Below, piece by piece: positions 51,770 through 61,730 of a stretch of DNA of 64,000 bases. The stretch comes from Strigops habroptila. Taxonomy: Eukaryota; Chordata; Aves; Psittaciformes; Psittacidae. A model generated the notes under the pieces. It made no database searches and was not told where the DNA came from. It was given only the letters and a program-made list of their open reading frames with translations. The stretch covers positions 36,009,812-36,073,811 of the forward strand of contig NC_044277.2 in assembly GCF_004027225.2 (NCBI RefSeq), written 5' to 3'. The position numbers and the translations under genes were made by a program. Position 1 is the first letter of the stretch; each line of letters starts with the position of its first letter.

Positions 51770-52270
51770 AGGTGTTAATTGCTGTAAAGTTTCCGAACAC
51801 GTGGATAATTTACTTTGACTGCTGTGTTTTAATTAAAAGCAAACTTATTTATGTTTCTGATGTTTATATTACGCGATTTAATTACGTTTAGAGGCAGCGT
51901 CGCGCTTCCCCCCTCCCCCCCTTCCACCCTAAATCACATTTTCATTAAAGGTTTTAATAAGAAAACTCACTTGACCACTATTCATTATCTAGTCCCCTCC
52001 ATGCACACAAGTTCACTTACCCATTCATTTATTCACTTACTCATTCCAGCAGATCCGCTGCAACTGCTGCTAGCAGGGATGTGAACACTCATAATTATTT
52101 GTCAAAGTCTGGAAAGTGTATTATCCCTTCTTCTAGTGGTAATTAGTTACCATAGCATCTAATACGTAAATGTGCCCAGAGCACACCATTAACAGTTAAG
52201 CGGAGGATTCAATTTAACACATGATTATATCTTTCATAAGTCATTACATTAGGAAAGCCAATGTCACTCA
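51770..52270. promoter_or_regulatory. Candidate noncoding element between CpG islands
   Basis: After a CACGTGG word near 51799, the block contains TTTAATTAAAAG, GATTTAATTACG, CATAATTATTTG and GGTAATTAGTTACC (a near-palindrome near 52138). Sequence complexity is high and no open frame is credible. Enhancer function is inferred from texture. Confidence 0.3.
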
Positions 52271-53000
52271 TGCTGGGACAATTTCAGGCTCCGAGCCGGG
52301 GTACGGGGCCGGGAAGGAGCCGGGCTGAGTGGCGGGGGCAGAGGGAGCCTTTGGAGGAGGCTGGGGGCGAGCCCGCGGCTGTGGGGCGGTGGGAAACGGG
52401 GAAGAAGCTCCTCGGAAGGGGGGGACACATTCGATTCTGGCTAAGCGATCCATCAAGCGTTAAGGGGGGGGGGCTCTCTCCTCCCCCCACCCCCGGCACA
52501 CACACGGCGCTCGCGTTGGCCAGACTTGCCCAGGGACTGGCCCCGCAGCTTCGCGTCGTTCTCCGGCAAAGCTCCTGGGTGCAGAGGGCCGGAGGTGCAG
52601 GCAGCACCCCTCCCTGCCAGACACTCCTCTCCCCCTCCGCAGCGAGCAAGGAGGAAGCGAGAGAGCCCAAAGTCGGGCGGCAGCAGGGAATGAAGAGCGT
52701 TTCGTTCCGCTTTCCCGCTCCAAAGCAAAGGCAGGCGAGGAAGAGGGGAGCGGAGGAGCAGCTACATATGCCACAGGCGGCCCCGCCACCCGAGCTCCTC
52801 CAGGATCGCACACCGGCCCGCACACTGGCCCTTCAGCCGGGCCCGGGAAGCAGAGCCGGGGCCTCCCCTGGCCTCTCTCACCCCCCTTTTCAGCCCCGGT
52901 CCTGCCGCTCCAGGAGTTTGCTGGGACCTCGCCTGCTTCCCCCGTCCCACGCCTTCCCGGGGAACCCCTCCGAGATAGGCAGGGATATTTAAGCGGTAAA
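52270..53000. promoter_or_regulatory. CpG island with chance long open frames
   Basis: Seven hundred bases of GC-rich DNA with many CpGs. Open frames of up to 243 codons on the plus strand and 183 on the minus strand overlap each other, lack any recognised domain, and have the amino acid bias of GC-rich noncoding DNA. I therefore annotate the island and not a gene. Confidence 0.6.
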
Positions 53001-53089
53001 TATTGCAGCAAATGTGTCCCGCGATGTTAGATGCACGAACACACACTCACACAGACACACACGCAGAGGCACGCACCACGCCAAGCTGG

Positions 53090-53400
53090 TGGTGGTGGTT
53101 AATTCCTAATCAGAATGATGGACAGCAGAGACAGAACAATACAAACTAATGGCTGTGTTGCTGATCACTTTACCCCTTGATTAAAGACACCCAATTATGG
53201 CTCAGAACAGTGTCGTAATTATGTTCCTTAATCACATCCAGGAGGTTTAATTGCCTTAACGATGTGTTTCATTAAATGAATTTAGGTATTATAGTCGACA
53301 GTTTTCATACACAGTTGTTTTCAAATTAACATAATATTAGACATCGTCATGGAAATTGTTTTAATAATCATAATTAGACGCACCCAGCCTTTGTCTAGTA
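53090..53400. promoter_or_regulatory. Candidate conserved enhancer next to BHLHE22
   Basis: A 300-base AT-rich, high-complexity block between CpG islands carries many homeodomain words: GGTTAATTCC, ACTAATGG, GATTAAAG, CCAATTATGG, GTAATTATG, TTTAATTGCC, AACATAATATTAG and ATAATTAGACG. It lies about 0.7 kb past the probable end of the BHLHE22 transcript. Motif density makes it one of the best enhancer candidates here. Confidence 0.35.
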
Positions 53401-53559
53401 AATGCTGAGAGACGCTTCCCCTTGCGCCTGGAGGCTGATCTGCCCACCCTCTCTGGGCTGCCTTCCCACAGCTCCGTGGCACTTTACAGTTATGTTTCCT
53501 GAAAAGTTACAGGTTCTGATTAATCTTTTTTGATGGGAAGTGGAGCAGAAAAGATTTAT

Positions 53560-53990
53560 CCCCTTCCCCCGCCTCTGGTGCTGCCGTTAGGAGAGGCGGC
53601 TCCGTGGACCCCCTCCACGGGCCTGGGCCTCCCGAGGGAAGGGGGAACCGGCGGGACCGGGACCCCCAGGCCGGGCCCAGCGCAGGGCCGGCAGCTTTGG
53701 GGAGCTCTTCGTTCCCTTGCCCTCGGATCTGGGGCAGGTCGGAGGGGTTACAGGGGGACGGGTGGCTCCAAAACTTGGGGGGTAGGGAAGAGGCGGGGGG
53801 GTGGGGGGGGAGAGGGAGTCCTGCAGCTCGCCCCGGAGCGCACCCAGCACCACGGGAGAAACGCACAGCAGGGAAGACCTTTCCTCCCTCCCCTCTTTGG
53901 GACACCCTGAGCTGAGTGGGGTGCTAAGGGTGTACCGTGGCGCCCTCAGAGCAGGGCAAAGGAAACTATCTCCCCACCACCCACCTCCTT
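53560..53990. promoter_or_regulatory. CpG island downstream of BHLHE22
   Basis: GC-rich stretch with clustered CpG and a long G-rich run (53778-53812). It sits just beyond the probable BHLHE22 poly(A) region. Overlapping open frames on both strands are treated as compositional shadows. The G-rich run could form a quadruplex. Confidence 0.5.
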
Positions 53991-54049
53991 AAATCTGGAG
54001 ACACACGCTTAACAAAGCACAACAGAACACAAGCGTTTGTTCAAAATAT

Positions 54050-54055
54050 TTTAAT
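54050..54055 (-). terminator. BHLHE22: ATTAAA poly(A) signal candidate for BHLHE22
   Basis: ATTAAA on the minus strand followed by ATATTTTGAACAAACG and then a GT-rich stretch (CTTGTGTTCTGTTGTG), which suits a cleavage/polyadenylation site. It is the most distal candidate before GC-rich DNA. The canonical AATAAA at 54748-54753 could produce a shorter transcript. Confidence 0.4.
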
Positions 54056-54261
54056 AAAGATTCTTTCCGACATAGATACACATACAAACGATCGTACATT
54101 GCTGTCATAATCTGACTGACCTATTTAATATATATCACTCTTTACACATCCATGACCTGCCAACAGATCCATCATGGCTCCTATTTTGCCATCCAACCTG
54201 ACAGTCCGAATTTGTATTATCTGCAAGTAGTGGAAAATAGCAGGACTCGTTTTTGAAAAGG

Positions 54262-54310
54262 GAAAAAAAAGAAAAAAAAAAAAAAAGAAAAAAGAAAAAA
54301 AGAAAAAAAA
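54262..54310 (-). repeat. A-rich tract (U-rich in BHLHE22 mRNA)
   Basis: Almost 50 bases of A interrupted by single G residues on the plus strand, so U with single C on the transcript strand. This can bind ELAV/Hu-type or PTB-type proteins, though it could equally be simple slippage. Confidence 0.85.
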
Positions 54311-55839
54311 ACCCAATTTGATTTACAAATGGCAGAGATACAGCCACCCAGCCATGCAAACTCAAACTGAAGGCTCACTTTGGGTGAATAGCTACTTCTT
54401 GCTTTTCATCTCTCATTTTTCTTCCTCCAAAACCCACCCCCCCAACCCCCAGAAATAAAAGAAAAGAGAAGAATTCCACGCTTTCTGTAGATCAGCCTAA
54501 AGTATTTCAAAGTATTTCAACTTAAATAATTACCCACAATCAGAATAATTTACATACACATTAAAAGCGGTTTAAATTATACCTTTGAAAACATTGGCTT
54601 GGCAAGTGTTCTTGTAGCAGCTATTGCTCTGATGCCTTGTAAAAGTAAATAGCTATTGCCTGTTCTAATGTAAAGAATACCCTCTCAAAAATCAGTTGGT
54701 TGAGCAATTAAGAATACACCTTTCCTGTAATTTTTGGACTGAAGCAATTTATTAAAGCTCAATTTAAATACAGGGATGATGCAACTTAAAATCCAGATGA
54801 CCTTTCATAAACCTAAGCAGCTCAGATACATCAACATTTCTGGTTACACGTTGTTGGCAAATAAACGTTTTAAACACTTGGCACACAGTTTAAGTTAATC
54901 CATAAACAGAATTTCAGAAGCATTTAAAGTAACTGCACATAAAACCCATGACCTTAACACATGATAAATATTGTTGGCGTGGAAGGGTCATTTAAAGAAT
55001 AACAAATAAATAGCATGTCTTGTTTATACATCATTGCAAAGTGGAAAGAAACAAGGTGCACATAAATATTTCTTTTAAAAATGCGATACTTTCAGCCACA
55101 CGGAGTAGGGGTTTGATCCGTTATTTTTTTTTTTTTCATTTTTTTTAATTCTCGTGATTTTTTTTTAATCACTCTCACCAAACTTTGCGCATTTTCACAG
55201 GATCAAAGTTTAGAGACGATAAAAAATACAAAGTCTTCCATAGCAATGGTCCAGTCTCTTTGTTTCTGCGAGTCGCTTAAATAATGTTTACATTTCAAGT
55301 TTGTTTGTTTCCTGGCTCAGAATAATAATACTAATAATAATAATTAAAAAAAAAATATCTATGTTCAAGTGCCCTCTCTGATTTGTCCCATTCATCTCCG
55401 CGCCCGGGCCGCCGCGGCCCCTTCCCCTCCCTGGGGCCGCCAGACCGGGTTTGGGGGATGCTCTCAAGCCCTCTCCCAGGTGCTACCCCGGCTCCCGGCC
55501 CGGCCCACCGCTACTTCCCGGCCTCTCCTTTGTCCGGCCGCGCAGCGGGCGCTCGGACGGAGCGATCCCCCCACCCCCCGGGCCGGGGCTTCCTCTCCGC
55601 GGCACCCTCGGTCACCCGCCCCGCCGCCGCACGCACGCTGGCTCCCGGCGCCGTCCCGTCCCGGCAAGACCGAAGGCGAAGAGAGAGGCGAGGCGAGGCC
55701 GGGCGGAGAGCGGCGGGGACCGGGCGGCGGTCAGTCCCTCCGCAGCCCCCGCGATCCCCAGCCCGGGGCCGGGGCCGAACCGCCGGCTGTCGCCGCTCCC
55801 CGGGGCCGCGGCGGCGGGGGGCGGCAACGGCAGCGGCTC

Positions 55840-56739
55840 TTAAGGCTTCTCCGTGCACTGTTTGCAGAGGCTGGAGGAGACGCTGTTGAAAATGGCACAT
55901 TTCTCCGGGCAGGAGGTGGCGGGGGGCAGCCCGGCGCTGAAGGGGTAACCGGCCGCCTGCTCGTAGGCGCCGAGGGCGGGGTGCAACGCTGCCGCCGCCG
56001 CCGCAGCCGCCGCGGCGGAGCTGGGCAGGGAGGCAGCCGAGATCGCCTGGCCCTGGTTGAGATAAGCCACCAGGCGCCGCATCTCCTCCAGGGCCTGCGC
56101 CTGCATCAGGATGTAGTTCTTGGCCAGGAGGAGCGTGGCGATCTTGGAGAGCTTCCGCACCGAGGGGCTGTGCGCGTAGGGGATGACCGCCCGCAGCTCG
56201 TCCAGAGCGTCGTTCAGGTCGTGCATCCGCCGCCGCTCCCGCGCGTTGATGTTGAGGCGCAGCGCCTTCTGCTCCTTGGACTTCTTGCTGCCGCCGTGCC
56301 CGTGGCTGTTGGAGCAGCCGCCCTCGGCCGCCTTCAGCCCCCCGCCCCCCCCGCTGCCGCCGCCCGCCGCCGGCGAGGCGACGCGCGGGTCCCCCCCGGC
56401 GCCGCGCAGCACCAGCTCGCAGCGGCCGTCGCTGTCGTCGTCGGGGCTCTGCTCGCCGCCGCTGCTCTCGGCCACCGAGCTGCGGCTGGCGCTCTCGCCG
56501 TACTTGACGCAGACGGAGCCCGGCGGCAGCGCCAGCGGGTCGCCGCCGACGCCAGGCTGCAGCAGCGCCTCGGGCTCCGCCGCCTCGTAGCAAGCGAGCG
56601 GCGAGGGCTGGCGGTCGCGGGGGTGAGAGAGGTCGAGCCCCGGCGGCGAGCGGAAGGCGGACTCCATGCGCTTGGCCGAGGCGGCGAGGCTCTTGTGGAA
56701 GAGGTCCTCTTCTGCGGGCAGCCCCAGCGCCCGCTCCAT
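55840..56739 (-). CDS. BHLHE22: BHLHE22 (bHLHb5/BETA3), class E basic helix-loop-helix repressor
   Basis: BHLHE22 is a nuclear OLIG-family repressor that binds E-boxes, works with PRDM8, and specifies retinal amacrine/bipolar cells, dorsal horn interneurons and cortical projection neurons. The single ORF encodes 299 residues; the human protein has 381. The shortfall is in Gly/Ser/Ala linkers. Visible regions: N-terminus with EEDLFHKSL (residues 10-18); an acidic/Ser stretch [20 protein letters not shown] (91-110); a Gly-rich linker (126-134); the bHLH at about 161-216 with the basic motif [12 protein letters not shown] and a loop containing the [10 protein letters not shown] segment; a ten-Ala tract (242-251); and the C-terminus ending CKQCTEKP, almost identical to mammals. 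The ATG at 56737-56739 starts MER as in the human protein. No intron, as expected. The gene converges on CYP7B1. Confidence 0.97.
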   Translation of the reverse strand: MERALGLPAEEDLFHKSLAASAKRMESAFRSPPGLDLSHPRDRQPSPLACYEAAEPEALLQPGVGGDPLALPPGSVCVKYGESASRSSVAESSGGEQSPDDDSDGRCELVLRGAGGDPRVASPAAGGGSGGGGGLKAAEGGCSNSHGHGGSKKSKEQKALRLNINARERRRMHDLNDALDELRAVIPYAHSPSVRKLSKIATLLLAKNYILMQAQALEEMRRLVAYLNQGQAISAASLPSSAAAAAAAAAALHPALGAYEQAAGYPFSAGLPPATSCPEKCAIFNSVSSSLCKQCTEKP

Positions 56740-56899
56740 CGGCGCCCCGCTCGCCTCCGCCTCCTCCGCCCCCCTCAGCTCCCGGCCCGCTCCTCTAAGG
56801 CTCCGCGCCGCGGCGGGCGGCTCCCCGGCGTCCCGCTGGCAGAAATCGCCTCCCGGCTCCCTCCGGGGCTGCGCCGTGCCCGGCGCCGCAGCTGCCCCT

Positions 56900-57015
56900 G
56901 CTCCGGCTCCGGCGGCGGCTCGGGCTGCGGCTCCGGATCCGGCGGTTCCGGCTCCGGCGGCGGCTGTGGCTGTGGCTCGGGCTGTGGCTCTGGCTGCAGC
57001 TCCGGCTCCGGCTCG
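56900..57015 (-). repeat. Degenerate (GGAGCC)n hexamer array in the BHLHE22 leader
   Basis: About nineteen hexamer units of the GGAGCC/CAGCCC type occur with little interruption. On the transcript strand one frame reads as Pro-Glu-Pro repeats and another as Arg-Ser, but neither has an upstream AUG. The array would make a GC-rich structured 5' UTR that could lower translation. Confidence 0.75.
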
Positions 57016-57227
57016 CCCTCAGCAGGCGCCGCGCTGGGGCATTGTGCGCTGCTAGTGGAGCCGCTTCCACCGTTTATCTTGCTTGGATTCACCTTCAAGA
57101 GATTTCCGGACCCATCAACCAGCAGCCGCCGCAGACGGGGGAGTCTTTTACATCATTATCTCTGAGAGTAGGTTATTATGAAGAAGACTCGCCTGTTGGG
57201 ACAGAGCTTTCTACCCAATCAGGTTAA

Positions 57228-57252
57228 CGTTTTAATTAATAGGATTAAAACG
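57228..57252. repeat. 9-bp inverted repeat CGTTTTAAT / ATTAAAACG
   Basis: CGTTTTAAT at 57228-57236 and its exact reverse complement at 57244-57252 are separated by seven bases. The interval contains TAATTAAT, a paired homeodomain-type site. It lies about 60-80 bases inside the predicted BHLHE22 transcription start. Confidence 0.8.
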
Positions 57253-57335
57253 GTAACAAACAATCCCAGGCGCTATCTGGCCCTGAGTCTGAATAGTTGC
57301 TTTTCCCAGGTCTGAAGACAGGCAGCAGCTAGAGC

Positions 57336-57341
57336 TTTATA
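57336..57341 (-). promoter_or_regulatory. BHLHE22: TATAAA box, probable BHLHE22 core promoter
   Basis: The minus strand reads CCTCTTATAAAGCTC, a good TATA-like box about 600 bases upstream of the start codon. Two E-boxes lie 30-60 bases further upstream: CAGATG (57371-57376) and CATATG (57393-57398). The position and motif combination suit a TATA-driven neural bHLH promoter, but it is not verified. Confidence 0.5.
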
Positions 57342-57370
57342 AGAGGCGCCTGCTCCATTATTCTCCCTGC

Positions 57371-57398
57371 CATCTGTATACACAGCTTAACGCATATG
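57371..57398. promoter_or_regulatory. BHLHE22: E-box pair upstream of the BHLHE22 TATA box
   Basis: CATCTG (CAGATG on the other strand) at 57371-57376 and CATATG at 57393-57398 are 16 bases apart. CATATG is the E-box preferred by OLIG/BHLHE22-family factors, and CAGATG suits proneural neurogenin and NeuroD factors. Activation by proneural factors and self-repression is a natural inference. Confidence 0.45.
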
Positions 57399-57599
57399 TT
57401 TGCAAGACGTTGTGTCCTGTTAGTAACCCAACAACTGCCTTTAGCTTGACATGTGTGGCGACTTTCACTCATCAATGAGCACACTAAAAGCCCTACTTAG
57501 ATCGAAGGATGTTCTTTGCCTCCTTCAGCAAATTACAGCCCTGCACTGCAGAAAAGCCCGCTTCAACACTTCCCCTTCCGAGTGCTGCCAGCAGACTTC

Positions 57600-58360
57600 T
57601 GCTAACTTAGCCGTGGAGTCAGGAGTGACACCCTCTCCCCCCACCCCAGCACACCCACCTCCTGCATTTACATTAACTTAGAGCCCCCCCCGCACCCCCA
57701 CTGGTCTTCCCGAAAAGCATCTCCTGGGAAAGAGAAAAAAACCCTAAAATAATAATTAAAAGACACGGAGGGACCCCAGCCGCCGTGTCCGCTCCTGCCC
57801 CCCGGCAAAGTCCAACTCACTTCCCTGGAAGCCGGATAGTCCCCAGCCCCCGCTCCCCCCGCTCCAGCAAGCGGAGACCAAATTACGGGGAGGTTCCCCT
57901 CCTCCTCTTCTCTCCCTTAGCCCTTTCCAAGCAGCAGATTGCCGCTTTAGAGCTATGATCCCCCATGTCCCTATTAAAAATCTAAAACCCCATCAGTTAC
58001 CTTGAAAATGAACCAATCTGGGGAGGAGGGAGCAAGGGGTGAGAAAGGGCAAAACCCAGCAAACTTTTTTATTATTATTTATTTACTGTGATTGACCAAC
58101 TCTTTGCAGCTCCATCCCTCCCCGCCTCCCTCGGCGGGAGCGCCCCGCTCCGCTCCCCAACGCCGGGATGCCGCCGCCGGTGTCGGGGACAGAGCTGGCC
58201 CCCTGCTCCCTTCTCGGGGCTTCTCCCCTCTTTTTGCTGGGCACAGGCTCTTCTGTGCTCTCTCAGAGGCTGAAATGGCAACCCCAGGGCTGGTCTGAAT
58301 TTCGTCCCGCTGCTCCTCTACTGCTGGAGGCGAGCAGTTCGCTCTCGCTCTACTGTTAGC
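57600..58360. promoter_or_regulatory. GC-rich, CpG-bearing upstream region of BHLHE22
   Basis: The stretch is C-rich with CpG clusters near 57775-57860 and 58110-58190. Short overlapping frames on both strands look non-coding. It probably belongs to the distal promoter domain of BHLHE22. Confidence 0.45.
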
Positions 58361-58364
58361 GCTC

Positions 58365-58760
58365 AGGGTATTTAGTGGCAGGTTTTCATCCTTCTGACAT
58401 CAGTAAAAACAATATTTCCCAACACTTCCAGTAAATCATTCTTATGTGGCAGAATTACTGAAGGCTATGAAATTTTTTAGTTTCTCTGGTTTCATTAAAA
58501 ACCTTTTAATTGTGTCTTTCAGAGTTGGCCCCAGGTGTTGGACTCTTTTCATTACATTTTGCTCTAATGTGATGAAATTCTAATTCTCTCCTTACCATAT
58601 GGTTAAATTTCCCCACTGAGAATTAGTTGAAAAAGGAGAAATAATCTATTAATCTCTGTAATAGATTCACAAATGAGGTTTGCCACAGAACCTGTTTTTG
58701 AATGGTAATATCAGAACAGTTGGGTGCCTTGTTTCAGGAAAGAAAGAACCAGGCGACAAC
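58365..58760. promoter_or_regulatory. Candidate conserved noncoding element upstream of BHLHE22
   Basis: AT-rich but non-repetitive DNA with TAAATCATTC, CATTAAAAACC, TTTAATTGTG, CATATGG, GAGAATTAG and CTATTAATC words sits between two CpG-rich regions, about 1.6 kb upstream of the BHLHE22 start codon. It includes another CATATG E-box near 58598. No open frame of note. Enhancer role is inferred. Confidence 0.33.
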
Positions 58761-58879
58761 AGAAAACGTTTGAATTTTCACCTGGAAAGAATGAAAAGAA
58801 GCCAAGCTGCAGATTTCAGAGTAATTGACTGAGATTTCATCTAGCGAGGACATGGCTACAATACAGACCTTCCTCGCCT

Positions 58880-61700
58880 CGTGTCTCCGGATCAGAGGCT
58901 AACATACAAGCCGAGCCCTCCGAAGAGAGGGAGGGTCTCCCCCCCGTCCTCCCTCCCCGTCCTCCCCTCTCCCAGCCCCGTTTGGCTGCTGTGCCTGTCC
59001 CTGGTCGCCGTCCAAGCGCACAGGCACCGAGCGCCTCGCTCCCCTCCCCCTTTCCAAGGGATGCCACCCTTAACCTCTATCATTATTAATCCAAAGGCAT
59101 TTTAGGTTTATTGTTTTCCAATCAGCAATTTCATTTTTCCTTGGGATCATAAACACAGGATTTTATAATCGCAATAGTTTATAAAAAAAAAAGAAAAAAT
59201 TATCTGTTCAATACCAAACTTGTAAAACTCATGTGGTCACTAAGGATGACAGATACTGTTGTTATGATGGTTAGGGGGAACATTTAATTCCTCGCAACTT
59301 TTTTCTTGGAAGACGGAGGTCCTTGGCTCGATCTCTCCAGCTAATCTGTGGGTTCACTAGTGCTATTTCCCCTCTTTTTCCCTGCAGCTCTGGGGACGGC
59401 TTGCGGTCCTGCTCCACAGGAGACGGGTCCGGTGCCCCGAGGGGCGGCGGGCACTGCTGGGCCGCGCCGCCGGGGCGGGGGGACGGGGTCACCGCGGAGA
59501 CCTGCAGGAGGTCCCAGCAGCCTCCCCTTGGCTTCGACTGCTTTCGCTCAGGTTTGCGCCCTGCGTTTGAAATTTGTCTCTCTCCGTCTAAGCTTTCTGC
59601 TCTTCCCTGTCCACCCGTCAGCCTGTCTGATGCTGATCTGCCTGTGGATCTGGCTATGTGCTTGTCCCCGCTTCTGCCCATCCTTTCGTCCACCTCGCTT
59701 CTGCTTTTACTTCTCTCCATCCTTTCCTTTCCCTTTCTTTTTGGGTCTGTCCCCTGTTCTTGATGTATCCCAGTCCTCTTGCCGATGCTTTCATCTCTGA
59801 CTTGCCGTGCTACAATGATGCCAACTTTCTCCCAAACTTTAGCTTGGAGGGGGGGAGGTAGGGAAAGGAAAGTGAAGGGCACAAGGAGACAAAAAGAGAG
59901 ACCCTCTCGCCTCTCCCGGACCAGCCTGTTGTGGTCTGTCTCTCTCCCCTCCCGAAGAAATGACTGTTTAATAGTCTACGGGAACTTTAGTTTGGAAGCA
60001 GGCAGAAGAATTTATAGAAGCTTTAAATGCGGGGCTTATAAAAATACCGAGGAATGGTCTTTGAGGTTTATGCACTCGTAAACTTTTGCTGATTGCTTCT
60101 GGGAAGTTGTCAGGCATTTAACACTGCGTTTATCTTACAGAGCAATGAAAACACATCTGCCCAGCGTCTCGTTATCTGGCTTAATTGTACCGCAGCCCTC
60201 CGCCACCGGCTCCGCTCCACTTGGGTCATTATTTCGGGCAAGGAGCATCTCGGACCCGGGCTGCAGAGAGGGCTGCGCCGGCCGCCCTGGAGCATCATCC
60301 CAGTCCCCCGGTCACCGGCCGTCCCGGCGGGGCTGCGGGGAGGCTGGAGGGTCCCGGAATACAGATAAGAGCGGGCAGCACAGCGGCTGCTAATTTTCCA
60401 CGGTGTCTTTCGCAAAATCTGCTCAAGAGTCACTTCGTTCTGCTCCCCGCCCGGGGGAGAATTTAAAACCCCCTTCCCTCTCCCCAGGGCTGGGCTTCCC
60501 ATTTCCTGAAAAGCCTCCTGGAGGAAGGACGGTCTCCAGATTTTCCCTAAAGGCGCCCAGCAGCTGAATGCCGGAGAGGCAGATTTTAGGCAGCCGAAGG
60601 CAGCCTGTCCCTGTCTGCTCTGGTCAGAGGACGGCGCCCACGCCGCGGCAGGACGGCCCCGGCAGCAGGCTCAGGGCTTGGGATCACCTGCAAGTTCCCG
60701 GACCCGCTCCCAGCGGCTCGGCCCCGAGCCCCTCCGCCTCCGGCACGCCGAGGCTGGGGGAGCGGGGCCGGGCGCCGAGCTCCGCGGGCAGCGGGGACAT
60801 CCCCAGCCGTAGGGTTCCCCCGGCTCTTCCCGCGCTAAGTGCTAGAGAGAGATTTTCGTTCGCCGCAGCTGGTTCTGTTCTGTCTTCACTCTTAGGCAAA
60901 CTTTCTTTAAGTTCAGGGTGAAGAAAAGGCAGTGAAAAGAAAGAAAACGACACCTGCCTTGCATTCGCTCCTAGTGCAAACCTCCCCAGAAGTGCCTGTC
61001 CAGAGGCAGCCCCAGGAGGCCGGTGTATTCCCAGACTGGAAAGTGTTTCCAGCAGCAGACCCGGGCCCGGCAGCCCACCCAGGTCTCCGGGACGCGTGTA
61101 GGGGAGGAGAAGCAGCGATGTGGGGGGAGAAGGCGGCAATGTTCTCAGCCCCCAGGACGCCTGGCACAGAATCCTGCTCCCAGAGGCATCGGGGTTGGGA
61201 CAAGGTGGCGGGACCTGGAGTGTGCAGTCGAGCTTGGGAGTATTTGTGTGGCGAGAGGCTGCAAAACGGAGGAAAACATCCTCCCAGCTGCATCCCCGGT
61301 CCTTTAGGAGGAGAAAAACTGTGTTGATGGACTTGACCCGACAGCGCAGCAGAGTTGAGGCACCTTGGTGTGAGGGATGCCACCGGATACCACTGCCCTG
61401 CCCTCGGGAGGGAACCGCTGGAGATGGCAAGGAAAGTCTGAAGAGCTCCAATGGGACCAACGGCATCTGAGGGTCCTTGCTGAGACCCGCAGGGTGGCCG
61501 GTAAGTCTTCTTCGGGCTCTACGCAGACGTACGGGCCACCCAGCCCCGGCCCTGGCCTCTGCGCTCCAGATCCAAAATCCACAGCACCATCTCCTGGTTA
61601 GCGAGAGAAATGCATGGCCCGCCTCAAAGCGGAGTTCATGTCCGCGGTGGAAGGCAGGACCGGCTTGGGGCTGGAGACAGAAAATTACATGAGAAAAAAA
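58880..61700. promoter_or_regulatory. Dispersed CpG islands upstream of BHLHE22
   Basis: CpG-rich blocks at about 58880-59060, 59380-59530, 60190-60360 and 60610-60850 alternate with less GC-rich DNA. Many long frames are open on both strands; none has a recognised domain. The longest (minus strand, 60684-62024, 446 codons) crosses a sharp composition change, which argues against one protein. A GTAAGT donor at 61501 would suit a plus-strand noncoding transcript diverging from BHLHE22, but no exon can be proven. Confidence 0.45.
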
Positions 61701-61730
61701 CCCCCAAACCCAAAACCCCAAACCAAAACC
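61701..61730 (-). repeat. C/A-rich tract, G-quadruplex-like on the minus strand
   Basis: Runs of CCCCC, CCC and CCCC separated by AAA or AAAA give G5, G3 and G4 tracts on the minus strand plus two GG tracts. It could fold into a two-layer quadruplex. Confidence 0.5.

Larger units (their letters stand above)
54036..55839 (-). other. BHLHE22: Probable BHLHE22 3' UTR
   Basis: Downstream of the stop codon the minus strand becomes AT-rich and carries possible poly(A) signals: AATAAA at 54748-54753, and ATTAAA at 54124-54129 and 54050-54055. The last coincides with the switch back to GC-rich DNA, so a UTR of about 1.8 kb is likely. The plus-strand A-rich tract at 54262-54310 would be a U-rich tract in the mRNA, and further U-poor/A-rich tracts lie near 55130. 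Base texture is high-complexity, as in long regulatory UTRs of neural genes. Confidence 0.5.
55390..57060. promoter_or_regulatory. BHLHE22: CpG island covering the BHLHE22 gene
   Basis: CpG is very frequent throughout, from past the stop codon to the 5' UTR of BHLHE22. Such gene-wide islands are usual at intronless neural bHLH genes and are typically Polycomb-bound when the gene is silent. The island explains the long antisense open frame across the gene. Confidence 0.9.
56740..57310 (-). promoter_or_regulatory. BHLHE22: BHLHE22 5' UTR and proximal promoter
   Basis: Between the start codon and a TATA-like box the minus strand carries a G/C-rich leader with a degenerate GGAGCC hexamer array, then an AT-richer segment with an inverted repeat at 57228-57252. 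If the TATA box is used, transcription should start near 57305-57310, giving a leader of about 570 bases. The start site has not been observed and is inferred. Confidence 0.5.

Noticed and set aside
52261..52992. Plus-strand 243-codon frame
   Set aside because: Lies in a CpG island, overlaps several minus-strand frames of similar length and has no recognisable domain.
55511..56593. Minus-strand open frame of 360 codons overlapping BHLHE22
   Set aside because: It lies in another frame over the BHLHE22 coding sequence and shows only GC-driven composition; the bHLH frame is the real one.
56775..57098. Upstream Pro-Glu-repeat frame before BHLHE22
   Set aside because: The frame begins at TTG, not AUG, and reflects the hexamer array; kept only as a repeat finding.
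55369..57165. Plus-strand open frame of 598 codons
   Set aside because: It is the antisense shadow of BHLHE22 and its leader in a CpG island where stop codons are rare; composition is Arg/Ala/Gly/Pro with no domain.
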